DNA from: Desulfobacterales bacterium
GTDB taxonomy: Bacteria > Desulfobacterota > Desulfobacteria > Desulfobacterales > JAFDCJ01
Reading direction: 5' to 3'
NCBI GenBank assembly: GCA_020345785.1
Contig: CP070771.1
Location: forward strand, 67,790 to 95,220
DNA: 27,431 nt
This document shows positions 14,127-22,171 of the stretch, piece by piece. The notes below the pieces were generated by a model. That model had not been told where the DNA came from. It did no database searches and was given only the letters and a program-made list of their open reading frames with translations. Both the position numbers and the translations under genes were made by a program. How positions within the stretch are numbered: position 1 is the stretch's first letter; every line of letters starts with the position of its first letter.

Positions 14127-14610
14127 CGTTTTTATATTGATAACGATTATTCCTTCATTTTGGGTAGCGCTCTCCAGCAATATCGTCCATGCCGCCTTTT
14201 CTCTGCTGTTCACCTTTTTCGGGATTGCCGGTCTTTACGTGCTGCTGGGGGCCGACTTCATCGGCGTCGTCCAGGTAATCATCTACATCGGCGGGATTCT
14301 GGTTCTGATTGTATTCGGTGTCATGATGACCCAACGGGGCCGGGTACTGTCGCTATCGGTCCAACTGCCGGGCAGAATTTTAGGAGCCGTCCTTTCCGCG
14401 ATCATCCTGGCGGCTCTTTTTTTTGCGGCCGCCAATTCCCTGTGGCCGCTGGGACCGTCAGGCAATGAGCTTGGTCCCACCTCGGCCGCCATCGGCGACC
14501 TCTTGCTGGGCAAGTACCTGATCCCGTTTGAGGCGGCCTCGCTCCTGCTGCTGGCAGCGCTTGTCGGAGCGCTTCTGATCGTCCGCAAAAGTGTCAAAGG
14601 AGAGAAGTAA
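14107..14610 (+). CDS. nuoJ: NADH-quinone oxidoreductase subunit J
   Basis: Membrane subunit of complex I next to NuoK and NuoA, with about five helices; its third helix takes part in coupling. At 167 residues its length is normal. Conserved stretch: LYVLLGADFIGVVQVIIYIGGILVLIVFGVMM, including the conserved Tyr in the pi-bulge helix. I chose the GTG at 14107, with AAGGGGAAGG (14091-14100) six bases upstream; this start lies inside nuoI, giving a 20-bp overlap. Much longer open frames starting near 13903 are only the alternative frame of nuoI. The stop TAA shares one base with the nuoK ATG (TAATG), indicating translational coupling. Confidence 0.92.
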   Translation: MKQVIFNVFILITIIPSFWVALSSNIVHAAFSLLFTFFGIAGLYVLLGADFIGVVQVIIYIGGILVLIVFGVMMTQRGRVLSLSVQLPGRILGAVLSAIILAALFFAAANSLWPLGPSGNELGPTSAAIGDLLLGKYLIPFEAASLLLLAALVGALLIVRKSVKGEK

Positions 14611-14933
14611 TGCCGTACAACCTAACCAGTTTCTTGCTGGTCAGTTCACTGCTTTTCTGTCTGGGAGTGTTCACGGTGCTGACGCGTCGCAATGCCATCG
14701 GAATTCTCATGGGCATCGAACTGGTCCTGAATGCCGCCGGCCTTAATTTTGTGGCCTTTTCCCGATTCGGGAACGCATTAAACTTGAGCAATCCATTGAG
14801 CGGTCAGGTTTTTACTCTGTTCGTGATTGCGATTGCCGCGGCCGAAGTCGCCGTGGCCCTGGCGATCGTCCTGTCGCTCTACAGCCGGGTAAAGACCATT
14901 GATGTGGCCGAGTTTAAAGACCTGCAAAGATGA
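14610..14933 (+). CDS. nuoK: NADH-quinone oxidoreductase subunit K
   Basis: A 107-residue three-helix membrane subunit (MrpC-like) contributing buried glutamates to the proton path. The family blocks GILMGIELVLNAAGLNFVAF and FTLFVIAIAAAEVAVALAIV contain the conserved Glu of helix 2 (GIE) and of helix 3 (AAAE). Its ATG overlaps the nuoJ stop by one base, and its TGA is directly followed by the nuoL ATG (TGAAATG), so translation of J, K and L is tightly linked. Nothing is unusual. Confidence 0.95.
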   Translation: MPYNLTSFLLVSSLLFCLGVFTVLTRRNAIGILMGIELVLNAAGLNFVAFSRFGNALNLSNPLSGQVFTLFVIAIAAAEVAVALAIVLSLYSRVKTIDVAEFKDLQR

Positions 14934-14934
14934 A

Positions 14935-17016
14935 ATGGATACTCTCTTGAACGCACAGATCATCCAAAAATCACTCTGGCTGATTCCCTGTCTCCCACTG
15001 GCAGGCGGAGTTATCAATGGGTTGCTGGGGCGGCGGTTTTCCGGCCGTCTCATTCATTGGATCGGCTGCACCAGTGTGTTTTTGGCCTTTGCGATCACAG
15101 CGGCGGGACTTTTCACGCTGGTCGCCATTAAAGAGCCGTCGCAGCGGCTGCTGATCCAGCCGCTGTATCAGTGGCTGCTCACCGTCTGGCCCCAGGGACA
15201 ATTCAGCCTGGAGGCAGCCCTGCGGCTGGATCCGCTCTCGGTGGTCCTGTGCCTGGTGGTGACCGGCGTCGGATTTCTCATCCACCTTTATTCCGTGGGC
15301 TACATGGCGGGCGACCCGAGCCAGGCCCGTTACTTTGCCTACCTGAACCTGTTTACCTTTGCCATGCTGCTGCTCGTGCTGGCCGACAACCTGCTGCTGA
15401 TGTTTGTGGGATGGGAAGGAGTGGGGCTGTGCTCCTATCTGCTCATCGGCTTCTGGTTCAGCGACCTGGAAAAGGCCCGGGCCGGAATGAAGGCGTTTAT
15501 CGTCAACCGCGTGGGAGATTTTGGTTTCTTTGTGGGCTTGATGCTTCTGTTTTGGTCGCTTTATGCGGCCGGGGGCGGGGGGATCAGCGGCCTTGATTTT
15601 AATCAGCTGAAGGCGGCCGTACCGTTGCTGACCTCGGCGGATCCCATCGGCGGGGTCGACATCACGACCTGGGTGGCGCTGCTGCTGTTTGTAGGCGCCA
15701 CCGGCAAATCGGCCCAAATCCCCCTTTATGTCTGGCTGCCCGACGCCATGGCCGGCCCGACCCCTGTCAGTGCCTTTATCCACGCGGCCACTATGGTGAC
15801 GGCCGGCGCGTATATGATCGTTCGGCTCAATTTTCTCTATCTGGCCGCCCCGGCTGCTCTGGCGGTCGTGGCCACGGTGGGATGTCTCACTGCGGTCTAT
15901 GCCGCCGTGATCGCCATGACGCAGAACGATATCAAGCGGGTTCTGGCTTACTCCACCATCAGTCAGTTAGGCTACATGTTTCTGGCGATCGGTCTGGCGG
16001 CTTTCGACACCGGCATTTTTCATCTGGTCACCCACGCTTTTTTCAAGGCCCTGCTCTTTCTGGGGGCCGGCAGCATCATTCACGCCGTCCACCACAACGA
16101 CCTGCAGGCCATGGGCGGGCTTCGCAAATATATGCCCCTGACGTTCGGCACGTTCCTGGTCGCCTACCTGGCCATTGCCGGGGTCCCGCCGTTTGCGGGT
16201 TTTTTCAGCAAAGACGAGATCCTCTGGGAAGCTTTCAATCGTCAGCTCGCGGTGCCGGGACTGAATATGGCGTTGTATATCCTGGGCCTGCTGGGAGCGG
16301 GCATCACGGCGTTTTATATGACCCGTCTCATGGTACTTGCCTTTGCCGGCACCTTCCGGGGCGATGCACAACAGGCCCAACATCTGCATGAATCCCCGGC
16401 GGTCATGACGCTGCCCCTTGTTGTTTTGGCGCTGCTTTCGGCGGTCGGCGGCGTCATCGGCCTGCCCGCGTTGACCCACCTGCCCAAATTGCTGCACCGC
16501 TTCTTAAGCCCCGTCCTGGGTGCGGCTGAAGCTTCGCACCCTGCGACCGGCGCCAATGCATTGGAGCTGCTCCTGATTCTAATTTCGATTGCCGTGGCCT
16601 TCGGCGGCATTTTTCTGGGTTGGCTTTTTTATGTAATACGGCCGGGCCTTCCCGGTCTGGTAACCGCCCGCTTCAACGGAATATACCGGTTGATTGCGCA
16701 AAAGTTCTATGTGGATGAGATCTACCACGCGCTCTTTGTGCGCCCAGTTTTAAAACTTGTGGCGCTGAGCGGCCGTTTTGACCTAAGCGGCATCGATGCG
16801 GCCGTCAACCTTTCTTCACGGCTCACCGCCAAACTGGCCTTTGTGGTGGGCTGGGAGGATCTGCAGATTCTGGATGGCGCGGTGAACGGATTGTCAGCGG
16901 TGGTCCAAAAGTGGGGCGCCGGACTGCAGCGCCTGCAGACGGGAAAAGTCCAGCACTACCTGTATTCGGTGGTGCTGGGGCTGTTCGTGCTTTACGTGAT
17001 CATGCAGCTGACTTAG
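14935..17016 (+). CDS. nuoL: NADH-quinone oxidoreductase subunit L
   Basis: Distal antiporter-like proton-pumping subunit (MrpA-related) with the long lateral helix at its C-terminus. It has 693 residues. The key Glu is in MFVGWEGVGLCSYLLIGFW, the pumping Lys in GKSAQIPLYVWLPDAMAGPTP, and the His-rich helix in AFIHAATMVTAG; the second half contains AMTQNDIKRVLAYSTISQLGYM with a conserved Lys. The C-terminal 150 residues or so include the motif FNGIYRLIAQKFYVDEIY typical of NuoL, distinguishing it from NuoM and from MrpA. I start at the ATG 14935, one base after the nuoK stop, rather than at the more upstream in-frame codon inside nuoK. An 88-bp gap follows before nuoM. Confidence 0.95.
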   Translation: MDTLLNAQIIQKSLWLIPCLPLAGGVINGLLGRRFSGRLIHWIGCTSVFLAFAITAAGLFTLVAIKEPSQRLLIQPLYQWLLTVWPQGQFSLEAALRLDPLSVVLCLVVTGVGFLIHLYSVGYMAGDPSQARYFAYLNLFTFAMLLLVLADNLLLMFVGWEGVGLCSYLLIGFWFSDLEKARAGMKAFIVNRVGDFGFFVGLMLLFWSLYAAGGGGISGLDFNQLKAAVPLLTSADPIGGVDITTWVALLLFVGATGKSAQIPLYVWLPDAMAGPTPVSAFIHAATMVTAGAYMIVRLNFLYLAAPAALAVVATVGCLTAVYAAVIAMTQNDIKRVLAYSTISQLGYMFLAIGLAAFDTGIFHLVTHAFFKALLFLGAGSIIHAVHHNDLQAMGGLRKYMPLTFGTFLVAYLAIAGVPPFAGFFSKDEILWEAFNRQLAVPGLNMALYILGLLGAGITAFYMTRLMVLAFAGTFRGDAQQAQHLHESPAVMTLPLVVLALLSAVGGVIGLPALTHLPKLLHRFLSPVLGAAEASHPATGANALELLLILISIAVAFGGIFLGWLFYVIRPGLPGLVTARFNGIYRLIAQKFYVDEIYHALFVRPVLKLVALSGRFDLSGIDAAVNLSSRLTAKLAFVVGWEDLQILDGAVNGLSAVVQKWGAGLQRLQTGKVQHYLYSVVLGLFVLYVIMQLT

Positions 17017-17104
17017 CGATGCGGGCATCAGAGTACGGCTGCAAACCGCTTGAAGAGAAAATCGACCTAATTCTCGAGCCCTTAAAACAGAGGAGGTTTT
17101 GTCG

Positions 17105-18607
17105 ATGTTACCGGAGCACCTATTGAGTTGGATGATATTCTTTCCGGTGATTGGCGCCTGTCTGATATTGGTGGTGCCGAAGAAATACCCCGCCTTGATG
17201 AAATTTACGGCACTGGCTGCAACCATCCCGCCTCTCGGCTGGGCGGTGCAGCTTTTTGTTCAGTTTGACCGCTGGGACACGGGATTTCAGTATGTGGAAA
17301 AGGTTCCCTGGATCAGGGCTTTCAACATTCACTACTTCATCGGAATCGACGGCATCAGCATCCCCATGGTCCTGCTGACGGCATTGCTCGCCTTTATCTG
17401 CGTCATTGCCTCCTGGAACATCAATCAATACGTGCGGGGCTACTTTGCCCTGTTTCTTTTGCTGGATACCAGCATGATGGGAGTCTTCTGTTCGCTGGAC
17501 TTTTTCCTGTTCTATGTCTTCTGGGAATTGATGCTGTTGCCCATGTATTTTTTGATCGGGGTCTGGGGCGGTCCGCGCAAGGAATATGCCGCCATCAAGT
17601 TTTTCCTGTTCACCCTGGTGGGCAGCGTTCTGATGCTGGTGGTCATGCTGGTGTTCTATTTCGGTTCAGCGGAGCCGGTTACCGGCCTGCACTCCTTTGA
17701 TCTTACCGTTTTAGCCGATCAGGGGGCGCACCTGTCTCTGCTGCAAACCAATATCGTCCGCTGGCTGAGTTATCTGGCACTGCTGATCGGCTTTGCCATC
17801 AAGATTCCCGTGGTGCCCTTTCACACCTGGCTGCCGGACGCCCACGTCGAAGCACCCACTGCCATCAGCGTCATCCTGGCCGGTGTGCTGTTGAAGATGG
17901 GAACTTACGGAATCCTGCGAATCTCTTATCCACTGCTGCCGGATATGGTGCTGCGGTTTGCGCCGTACGTGGCCTTTTTCGGTCTGCTCAGCATCATCTA
18001 TGGTGCCCTGTGCGCCATGGCACAAAAAGATTTAAAAAAGCTGATTGCCTATTCCAGCATCAGCCACATGGGATTTGTGGTGCTGGGCATGTCGGTATTT
18101 ACCAATACCACCGCCATCAACGGAGCCGTGCTGCAGATGTTCAACCACGGGACGGTCACGGCCATGCTGTTTCTGCTGGTGGGAGTCATATATGATCGTG
18201 CTCACCACCGGGACATTGACGGCTTCGGCGGGCTTGCCAAGATCATGCCGGTTTACGCGGGCTACACGGGGCTGGCATTTTTTGCCGCTCTGGGACTGCC
18301 GGGACTCTCCAGCTTTATCAGTGAAGCCCTGGTTCTGCTGGGCTCCTTTCAGCAGTACCGGGCGTTTACCATTGTTGCCACCACCGGCATCATACTGACC
18401 GCCGGCTACTTTCTGTGGACCATGCAGCGGGTGTTCCTGGGTCCGACCAACGAGCAGTACGCTAAGCTGCCCGAAATCAGTCTCCGCGAAGTATTTACCC
18501 TGACCCCGCTGGCAGTGATTGTAATTGTGCTGGGATTCTATCCCATGCCGGTGTTGAACCTGATTGCAACCACGCTGCAGCAAACCGTGGCCTTGGTGGC
18601 CCGTTAA
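17105..18607 (+). CDS. nuoM: NADH-quinone oxidoreductase subunit M
   Basis: Central antiporter-like proton-pumping subunit of the membrane arm (MrpD-related), 500 residues and about 14 helices. Characteristic elements: YFIGIDGISIPMVLL near the N-terminus, the conserved Glu in FWELMLLPMYFLIGVWGG, the pumping Lys in AIKIPVVPFHTWLPDAHVEAP, and the second Lys in MAQKDLKKLIAYSSISHMGFV. A strong AGGAGG (17091-17096) lies eight bases before the ATG at 17105; a TTG two codons earlier is too close to it. This is the best ribosome binding site in the operon, fitting a gene that is not translationally coupled to the one before. Confidence 0.95.
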   Translation: MLPEHLLSWMIFFPVIGACLILVVPKKYPALMKFTALAATIPPLGWAVQLFVQFDRWDTGFQYVEKVPWIRAFNIHYFIGIDGISIPMVLLTALLAFICVIASWNINQYVRGYFALFLLLDTSMMGVFCSLDFFLFYVFWELMLLPMYFLIGVWGGPRKEYAAIKFFLFTLVGSVLMLVVMLVFYFGSAEPVTGLHSFDLTVLADQGAHLSLLQTNIVRWLSYLALLIGFAIKIPVVPFHTWLPDAHVEAPTAISVILAGVLLKMGTYGILRISYPLLPDMVLRFAPYVAFFGLLSIIYGALCAMAQKDLKKLIAYSSISHMGFVVLGMSVFTNTTAINGAVLQMFNHGTVTAMLFLLVGVIYDRAHHRDIDGFGGLAKIMPVYAGYTGLAFFAALGLPGLSSFISEALVLLGSFQQYRAFTIVATTGIILTAGYFLWTMQRVFLGPTNEQYAKLPEISLREVFTLTPLAVIVIVLGFYPMPVLNLIATTLQQTVALVAR

Positions 18608-18648
18608 ACCCTTAAGTTGCATAGTTGGATTAAAATGGATCTGAGATC

Positions 18649-20145
18649 GTGATTCCTGACACCTTTATACACAGCAATCTTCAGAAACTTGCCTTTATCG
18701 GACCGGAGATGATTCTCACCTTGGCGATTTTAATTTTGCTGGGTGTGGGCATGATTTTCTCCCTCCAGCGCCAGCGGCTGCTGTGCACGCTTCTGGCGGT
18801 GGCCGCGTTGGCCGGATCGCTGCTGACCCTGCTGCGGTTGCCGGCGCCCGCAGCGAATCTCGGCTATCTCTCCGAGCTTTTTGTTTGGGATTGGTTGTCC
18901 TGCTTTTTTAAGATATTTTTCGGCGTGGCGGCGGCTTTCACCATTCTGCTGACCCAGGCAAGCCGGAGCGAAATCGGCGACACCGAGTACAATGAAAGCA
19001 TTCTTCTGATTCTGGCCGTTACTACCGGCATGATGCTCCTGGTGGCTGCCAACGACCTGTTGATGATCTACCTGGCATTTGAAACCATGGGGATATTAAG
19101 CTATTTGCTGGTTGGGATCAGGGGCGACGACGCACGCAGCGGCGAAGCCGCGCTGAAATATGTTCTTTATGGTGCCTTTACTTCGGGCACCATGCTGTTT
19201 GGTTTCTCCCTGCTCTTCGGGCTGGCGGGAAGCACCGATCTGCCCGCCGTAAGCCGGCAGGTGGCGGCCGCGGCCTTGCTTCCTCAGGACCATCTGCTGC
19301 TGGTTTTAGCGATGCTGTTTCTCCTGGCTGGGTTGCTCTATAAAACCGCTTCATTCCCGTTCCACTTCTGGTGCCCGGACGTTTATGAGGGAGCGCCCAC
19401 GCCCGTCACTGCCTTTCTCAGTGTGAGTCCGAAGGCGGCGGGATTTGGTCTCTTTATCCGGCTGTTTTATCCCCTCTTTGCTACCGGTCCGGTATCCGAC
19501 ACCTATGCCGCCGTTGCAGGGTTGAACTGGCCGCAGATCCTGGCCTGGGTTTCCGCCATTACGATGACCCTGGGAAACTTGAGCGCGATCCACCAGAAAA
19601 ATATTAAAAGACTCCTGGCGTATTCCAGCATCGCGCATGCCGGCTATCTGTTTATGGGAATATGCAGCTTGAGTAATTTGGGCCTGAGGGCGGTGGTTTT
19701 TTATCTGGTGATTTATCTTTTCATGAACCTGGGCGCCTTTACCGTTGTGGCCGCTGTGGCCGAAGCAGGGGGAACCGAAGAAATTCAGTCCTACCGCGGT
19801 CTGGGCAGCAAAACCCCGTTCACCTGCCTGGTCATGACTGTTTTTTTGTTTTCCCTGATCGGAATTCCTCCGTTTGCGGGCTTTGTGGGCAAAATCTACC
19901 TTTTTGCGGCCGTCATTTCCCAAAAGCTTTACTGGCTGGCGATCGTGGCCGCTCTCAATACTGTGGTATCCCTCTATTATTACCTGCGAATTGTAAAAGC
20001 CATGTTTTTGGAAACGGCCGCCGATGCCTTCCAGCCCCAGGTTGCCCCGGGTTCGCAAATCCTGCTGACCGTGCTGCTGATACCCACCCTGGGGCTCGGC
20101 ATCTACTGGCAACCCCTGGCCAATCTGGCCGGGCTGGTTTTCTAA
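18649..20145 (+). CDS. nuoN: NADH-quinone oxidoreductase subunit N
   Basis: Third antiporter-like proton-pumping subunit, 498 residues and about 14 helices, packing against NuoK. Conserved Glu in YLAFETMGILSYLLVGI, Lys in LYKTASFPFHFWCPDVYEGAPTP, and the second Lys in HQKNIKRLLAYSSIAHAGYLF. The PTPVTAFLSVSPKAAG block is specific to NuoN. The GTG at 18649 is used; the closest ATG (18635) opens a five-codon frame that stops at the GTG itself (CGTGA), which could couple translation. It is the last gene of the nuo operon, and its final four bases overlap the end of the converging flavin reductase gene. Confidence 0.94.
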   Translation: MIPDTFIHSNLQKLAFIGPEMILTLAILILLGVGMIFSLQRQRLLCTLLAVAALAGSLLTLLRLPAPAANLGYLSELFVWDWLSCFFKIFFGVAAAFTILLTQASRSEIGDTEYNESILLILAVTTGMMLLVAANDLLMIYLAFETMGILSYLLVGIRGDDARSGEAALKYVLYGAFTSGTMLFGFSLLFGLAGSTDLPAVSRQVAAAALLPQDHLLLVLAMLFLLAGLLYKTASFPFHFWCPDVYEGAPTPVTAFLSVSPKAAGFGLFIRLFYPLFATGPVSDTYAAVAGLNWPQILAWVSAITMTLGNLSAIHQKNIKRLLAYSSIAHAGYLFMGICSLSNLGLRAVVFYLVIYLFMNLGAFTVVAAVAEAGGTEEIQSYRGLGSKTPFTCLVMTVFLFSLIGIPPFAGFVGKIYLFAAVISQKLYWLAIVAALNTVVSLYYYLRIVKAMFLETAADAFQPQVAPGSQILLTVLLIPTLGLGIYWQPLANLAGLVF

Positions 20146-20699
20146 ACCTTTTTTCCAATGCTGAACGCCCGGCCCACAATCTCGCCCAGGCGACAGTATT
20201 GCTGGCTTCCGGTAACGTAGATAAGCGGATTGATTTTGGCGGCATCCGGCTGTCCGTCGGTGATGCAGTCGCTGCGAACATAGCTTTCGACGATCTCTCC
20301 CACAATCAGGCGGTGGCTCTTCAGATCCAGCACATGCAACACCTGGCACTCCATATTCACCGGGCATTCCCGAACCAGCGGCGCAGTTTGCAAAACGCCG
20401 TAATCCACTTGAAACAGGCCGGATTTGTCGTGCTTATGGCCGGAATAGATCCCACAATAGTCCACCACTTTTGCCATGTCGGCTGAAGGCACGTTGATGG
20501 AAAAGGTGCCGGCGGCCTGGATTCCTGCAAGCGTGAAACGCGCCGGGCGCAGCGCAACGGTCACAGCCGGCGGCGCAGAGGCTGCGATCCCGCACCAGGC
20601 TGCGGTCATGAAGTTCGCGGTTTCATTCACGCGGGCTCCGACCAGCACGGCCGGCATCGGGAAGAGCAGGGTCTGAGCTCCAAGTTTGGTTTTTTCCAT
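20142..20699 (-). CDS. Flavin reductase / flavoredoxin family protein
   Basis: A 185-residue protein of the FMN-binding split-barrel flavin reductase-like family, to which the flavoredoxin of sulfate reducers belongs. Recognisable parts are PAVLVGARV-NETANFMTAAWCGIA, where the flavin phosphate site begins, the PPAVTVALRP turn, the GTFSINVPS segment, and the H-R-L-I-V-G-E-I-V block near the C-terminus. Family members bind FMN and move electrons between donors such as ferredoxin or cytochrome and acceptors in the cytoplasm. The ATG at 20699 has GGAGG six bases upstream on the minus strand. The start lies 77 bp inside the preceding EamA gene on the same strand, so the two are cotranscribed. Converges with nuoN. 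Confidence 0.85.
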   Translation of the reverse strand: MEKTKLGAQTLLFPMPAVLVGARVNETANFMTAAWCGIAASAPPAVTVALRPARFTLAGIQAAGTFSINVPSADMAKVVDYCGIYSGHKHDKSGLFQVDYGVLQTAPLVRECPVNMECQVLHVLDLKSHRLIVGEIVESYVRSDCITDGQPDAAKINPLIYVTGSQQYCRLGEIVGRAFSIGKKV

Positions 20700-21555
20700 G
20701 ACTTACCTCCCCAAAAAATACGATTGCGGCAACGCCGATAATTATAAACAGCCCGCCGATCAGGGTGCGAATATCGGGTCGCTCACCTAAAAATAGGACG
20801 GCACCCAATATCGACGAAACCGGGAGCAGCAAGAGAAAGGGCATCACCTGGTTAACGTCATACTTTTTTAGAAGATGATACCAGATCGCGTAACCAAGCG
20901 CCGTCATAACGATCCCCATGTAAATGACGGTTCCCCATCCGACGATGGTGGCGTTTTTAAGTGCGCTGATGTGCCCTTTCTCCAATATTAACGACGAGAA
21001 AAACATCTGCGGACCCGCAAAAACGGCAACCCAGGTAATGAGTTGAAAACCGGTGGCCGTCACCATCTTTTTTATCATCACCTGGCCGAGAGACCAGGTT
21101 AAGGCACCGGACATCACCAAAAATGCAGAAAACAATTGTTTGCGCAAGTTCGGGGCTCCGGCGATCAGGCTGACGCCGAAAAATGCCAGAGCCATTCCCA
21201 AAGTGCGTTTCCAACCGAGTTTGTCATTTAAAAAAAGGGCCGCTAAAAGCGCACCGAAAGGAACCTCCAACTGTACCAGCAAGACAGCAGTCGAGGCATC
21301 CAGTCCTGCAAGACCGGTAAACGTCAGACCGTATTGGATCGTAGCGCTGACCAGCGCAACACTGAAAATTGCCCGCAGCTGCCCGACAGGGGGTGGGAAG
21401 AACCAGCACAACAACAGCGCTGAAAGGCTGAAACGCATGCTCATCAAAAAAAGCGGCGGGAATTCACCTAAACCCGCCTTGGCCAACGTAAACCCCATGC
21501 CCCAATTGATGGGTAGCGAGATCGCCAAAAAGATGTCTTTAATAGTGATGCGCAT
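20623..21555 (-). CDS. EamA/DMT-family membrane transporter
   Basis: A 310-residue ten-helix inner-membrane transporter of the drug/metabolite superfamily. It starts with LPINWGMGFTLAKAGLGEFPPLFLMSMRF, the normal EamA opening. The half-repeats end at ALFLNDKLGWKRTLGMALAFFGV and FLGERPDIRTLIGGLFIIIGV. The substrate is unknown; relatives include O-acetylserine/cysteine exporters. The C-terminal 25 residues or so after the last helix are hydrophilic (HGKNQTWSSDPALPD...) and overlap the beginning of the flavin reductase gene in another frame, so this tail may be an addition caused by loss of an earlier stop. The ATG at 21555 is the natural start before the first helix. Confidence 0.86.
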   Translation of the reverse strand: MRITIKDIFLAISLPINWGMGFTLAKAGLGEFPPLFLMSMRFSLSALLLCWFFPPPVGQLRAIFSVALVSATIQYGLTFTGLAGLDASTAVLLVQLEVPFGALLAALFLNDKLGWKRTLGMALAFFGVSLIAGAPNLRKQLFSAFLVMSGALTWSLGQVMIKKMVTATGFQLITWVAVFAGPQMFFSSLILEKGHISALKNATIVGWGTVIYMGIVMTALGYAIWYHLLKKYDVNQVMPFLLLLPVSSILGAVLFLGERPDIRTLIGGLFIIIGVAAIVFFGEVSHGKNQTWSSDPALPDAGRAGRSPRE

Positions 21556-21741
21556 TTTGATCGTGCAGCTATGCCAGATTGTCTGAAAGGTGTCAATAAT
21601 TGACTTGAAATGGAAACTTGCCCTTAAGTAAAGAATCCTGTCCCAAAGGACCAGGTTTTCAATCTTAGAATAAATCCAGCCGCCGGCATACCGCCGGGGA
21701 ATGCTCTAATTTACCGAAGTTCTCAATTCCAGTCCAAAAAA

Positions 21742-22104
21742 ATTAATATTGACAATTCAGCCCGCTTTCGTTATCCGCTTGTAAAAAAGCCCCCTGTGAT
21801 CAATTCCAGCGAGGGGGAATCAGAACATCTGGTGGGCACCCTTCCCTTTAAGGCTGAACATAATACCAAGGTCATTGGGCTTTGATAAACGGAGGATACT
21901 ATGGCCGAAACGGCTGAAGTCAAACCGAACGTGGCCGGACGATTGGTAAATAAGGTTTCAGCCGCCGGCGTCCCTATTGATATCCTATACATCGACCCGC
22001 TCTTGTACCCACTTGCGGCCAACATGAAACCGGCTTTAGCCACTTTAGAAGCTATTGAACAGATTATGAAGGAGTTACCGGGCGTTCATACCGCCTTTGG
22101 ATAA
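21742..22104 (+). pseudogene. Decayed methyltetrahydrofolate:corrinoid methyltransferase fragment
   Basis: One frame runs from about 21742 through 22104 and matches the middle of a pterin-binding methyltransferase of the AcsE/MtgA type (about 260-300 residues when complete). IDNSARFRYPLVKKPPVINS corresponds to the conserved IDS...P.VKKP.(L/V)INS strand, HNTKVIGL to the (Y)NTKVIAL strand, and AGRLVNKVSAAGVPIDILYIDPLLYPL to the AGxPxxDIYIDPL segment. After VIGL come two consecutive stops, TGA TAA (21883-21888), where the family has Cys-Met. At the end GVHT is followed by a frameshift: the next frame gives WISLPAGK, echoing the family's NxSxGLPxR. The N-terminal third and the C-terminus are missing. 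The ORF 21901-22104 (67 codons, with a plausible GGAGG upstream) would be only a fragment. Confidence 0.75.
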
Positions 22105-22171
22105 GCTTGCCGGCAGGTAAAGCTATTGGGGGGGAATTGGCTTAAACAAATGAAAGAAGGGAGGTAATCTC

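Noticed and set aside
13353..14213. 286-codon minus-strand ORF opposite nuoI
   Set aside because: Antisense to a clearly conserved ferredoxin-type gene; no independent support.
21749..21776. TTGACA-16-TTATCC promoter-like sequence upstream of the ABC transporter
   Set aside because: It lies within conserved codons of the methyltransferase pseudogene (IDNS...RYPL) and the -10 match is weak, so the resemblance is probably accidental.
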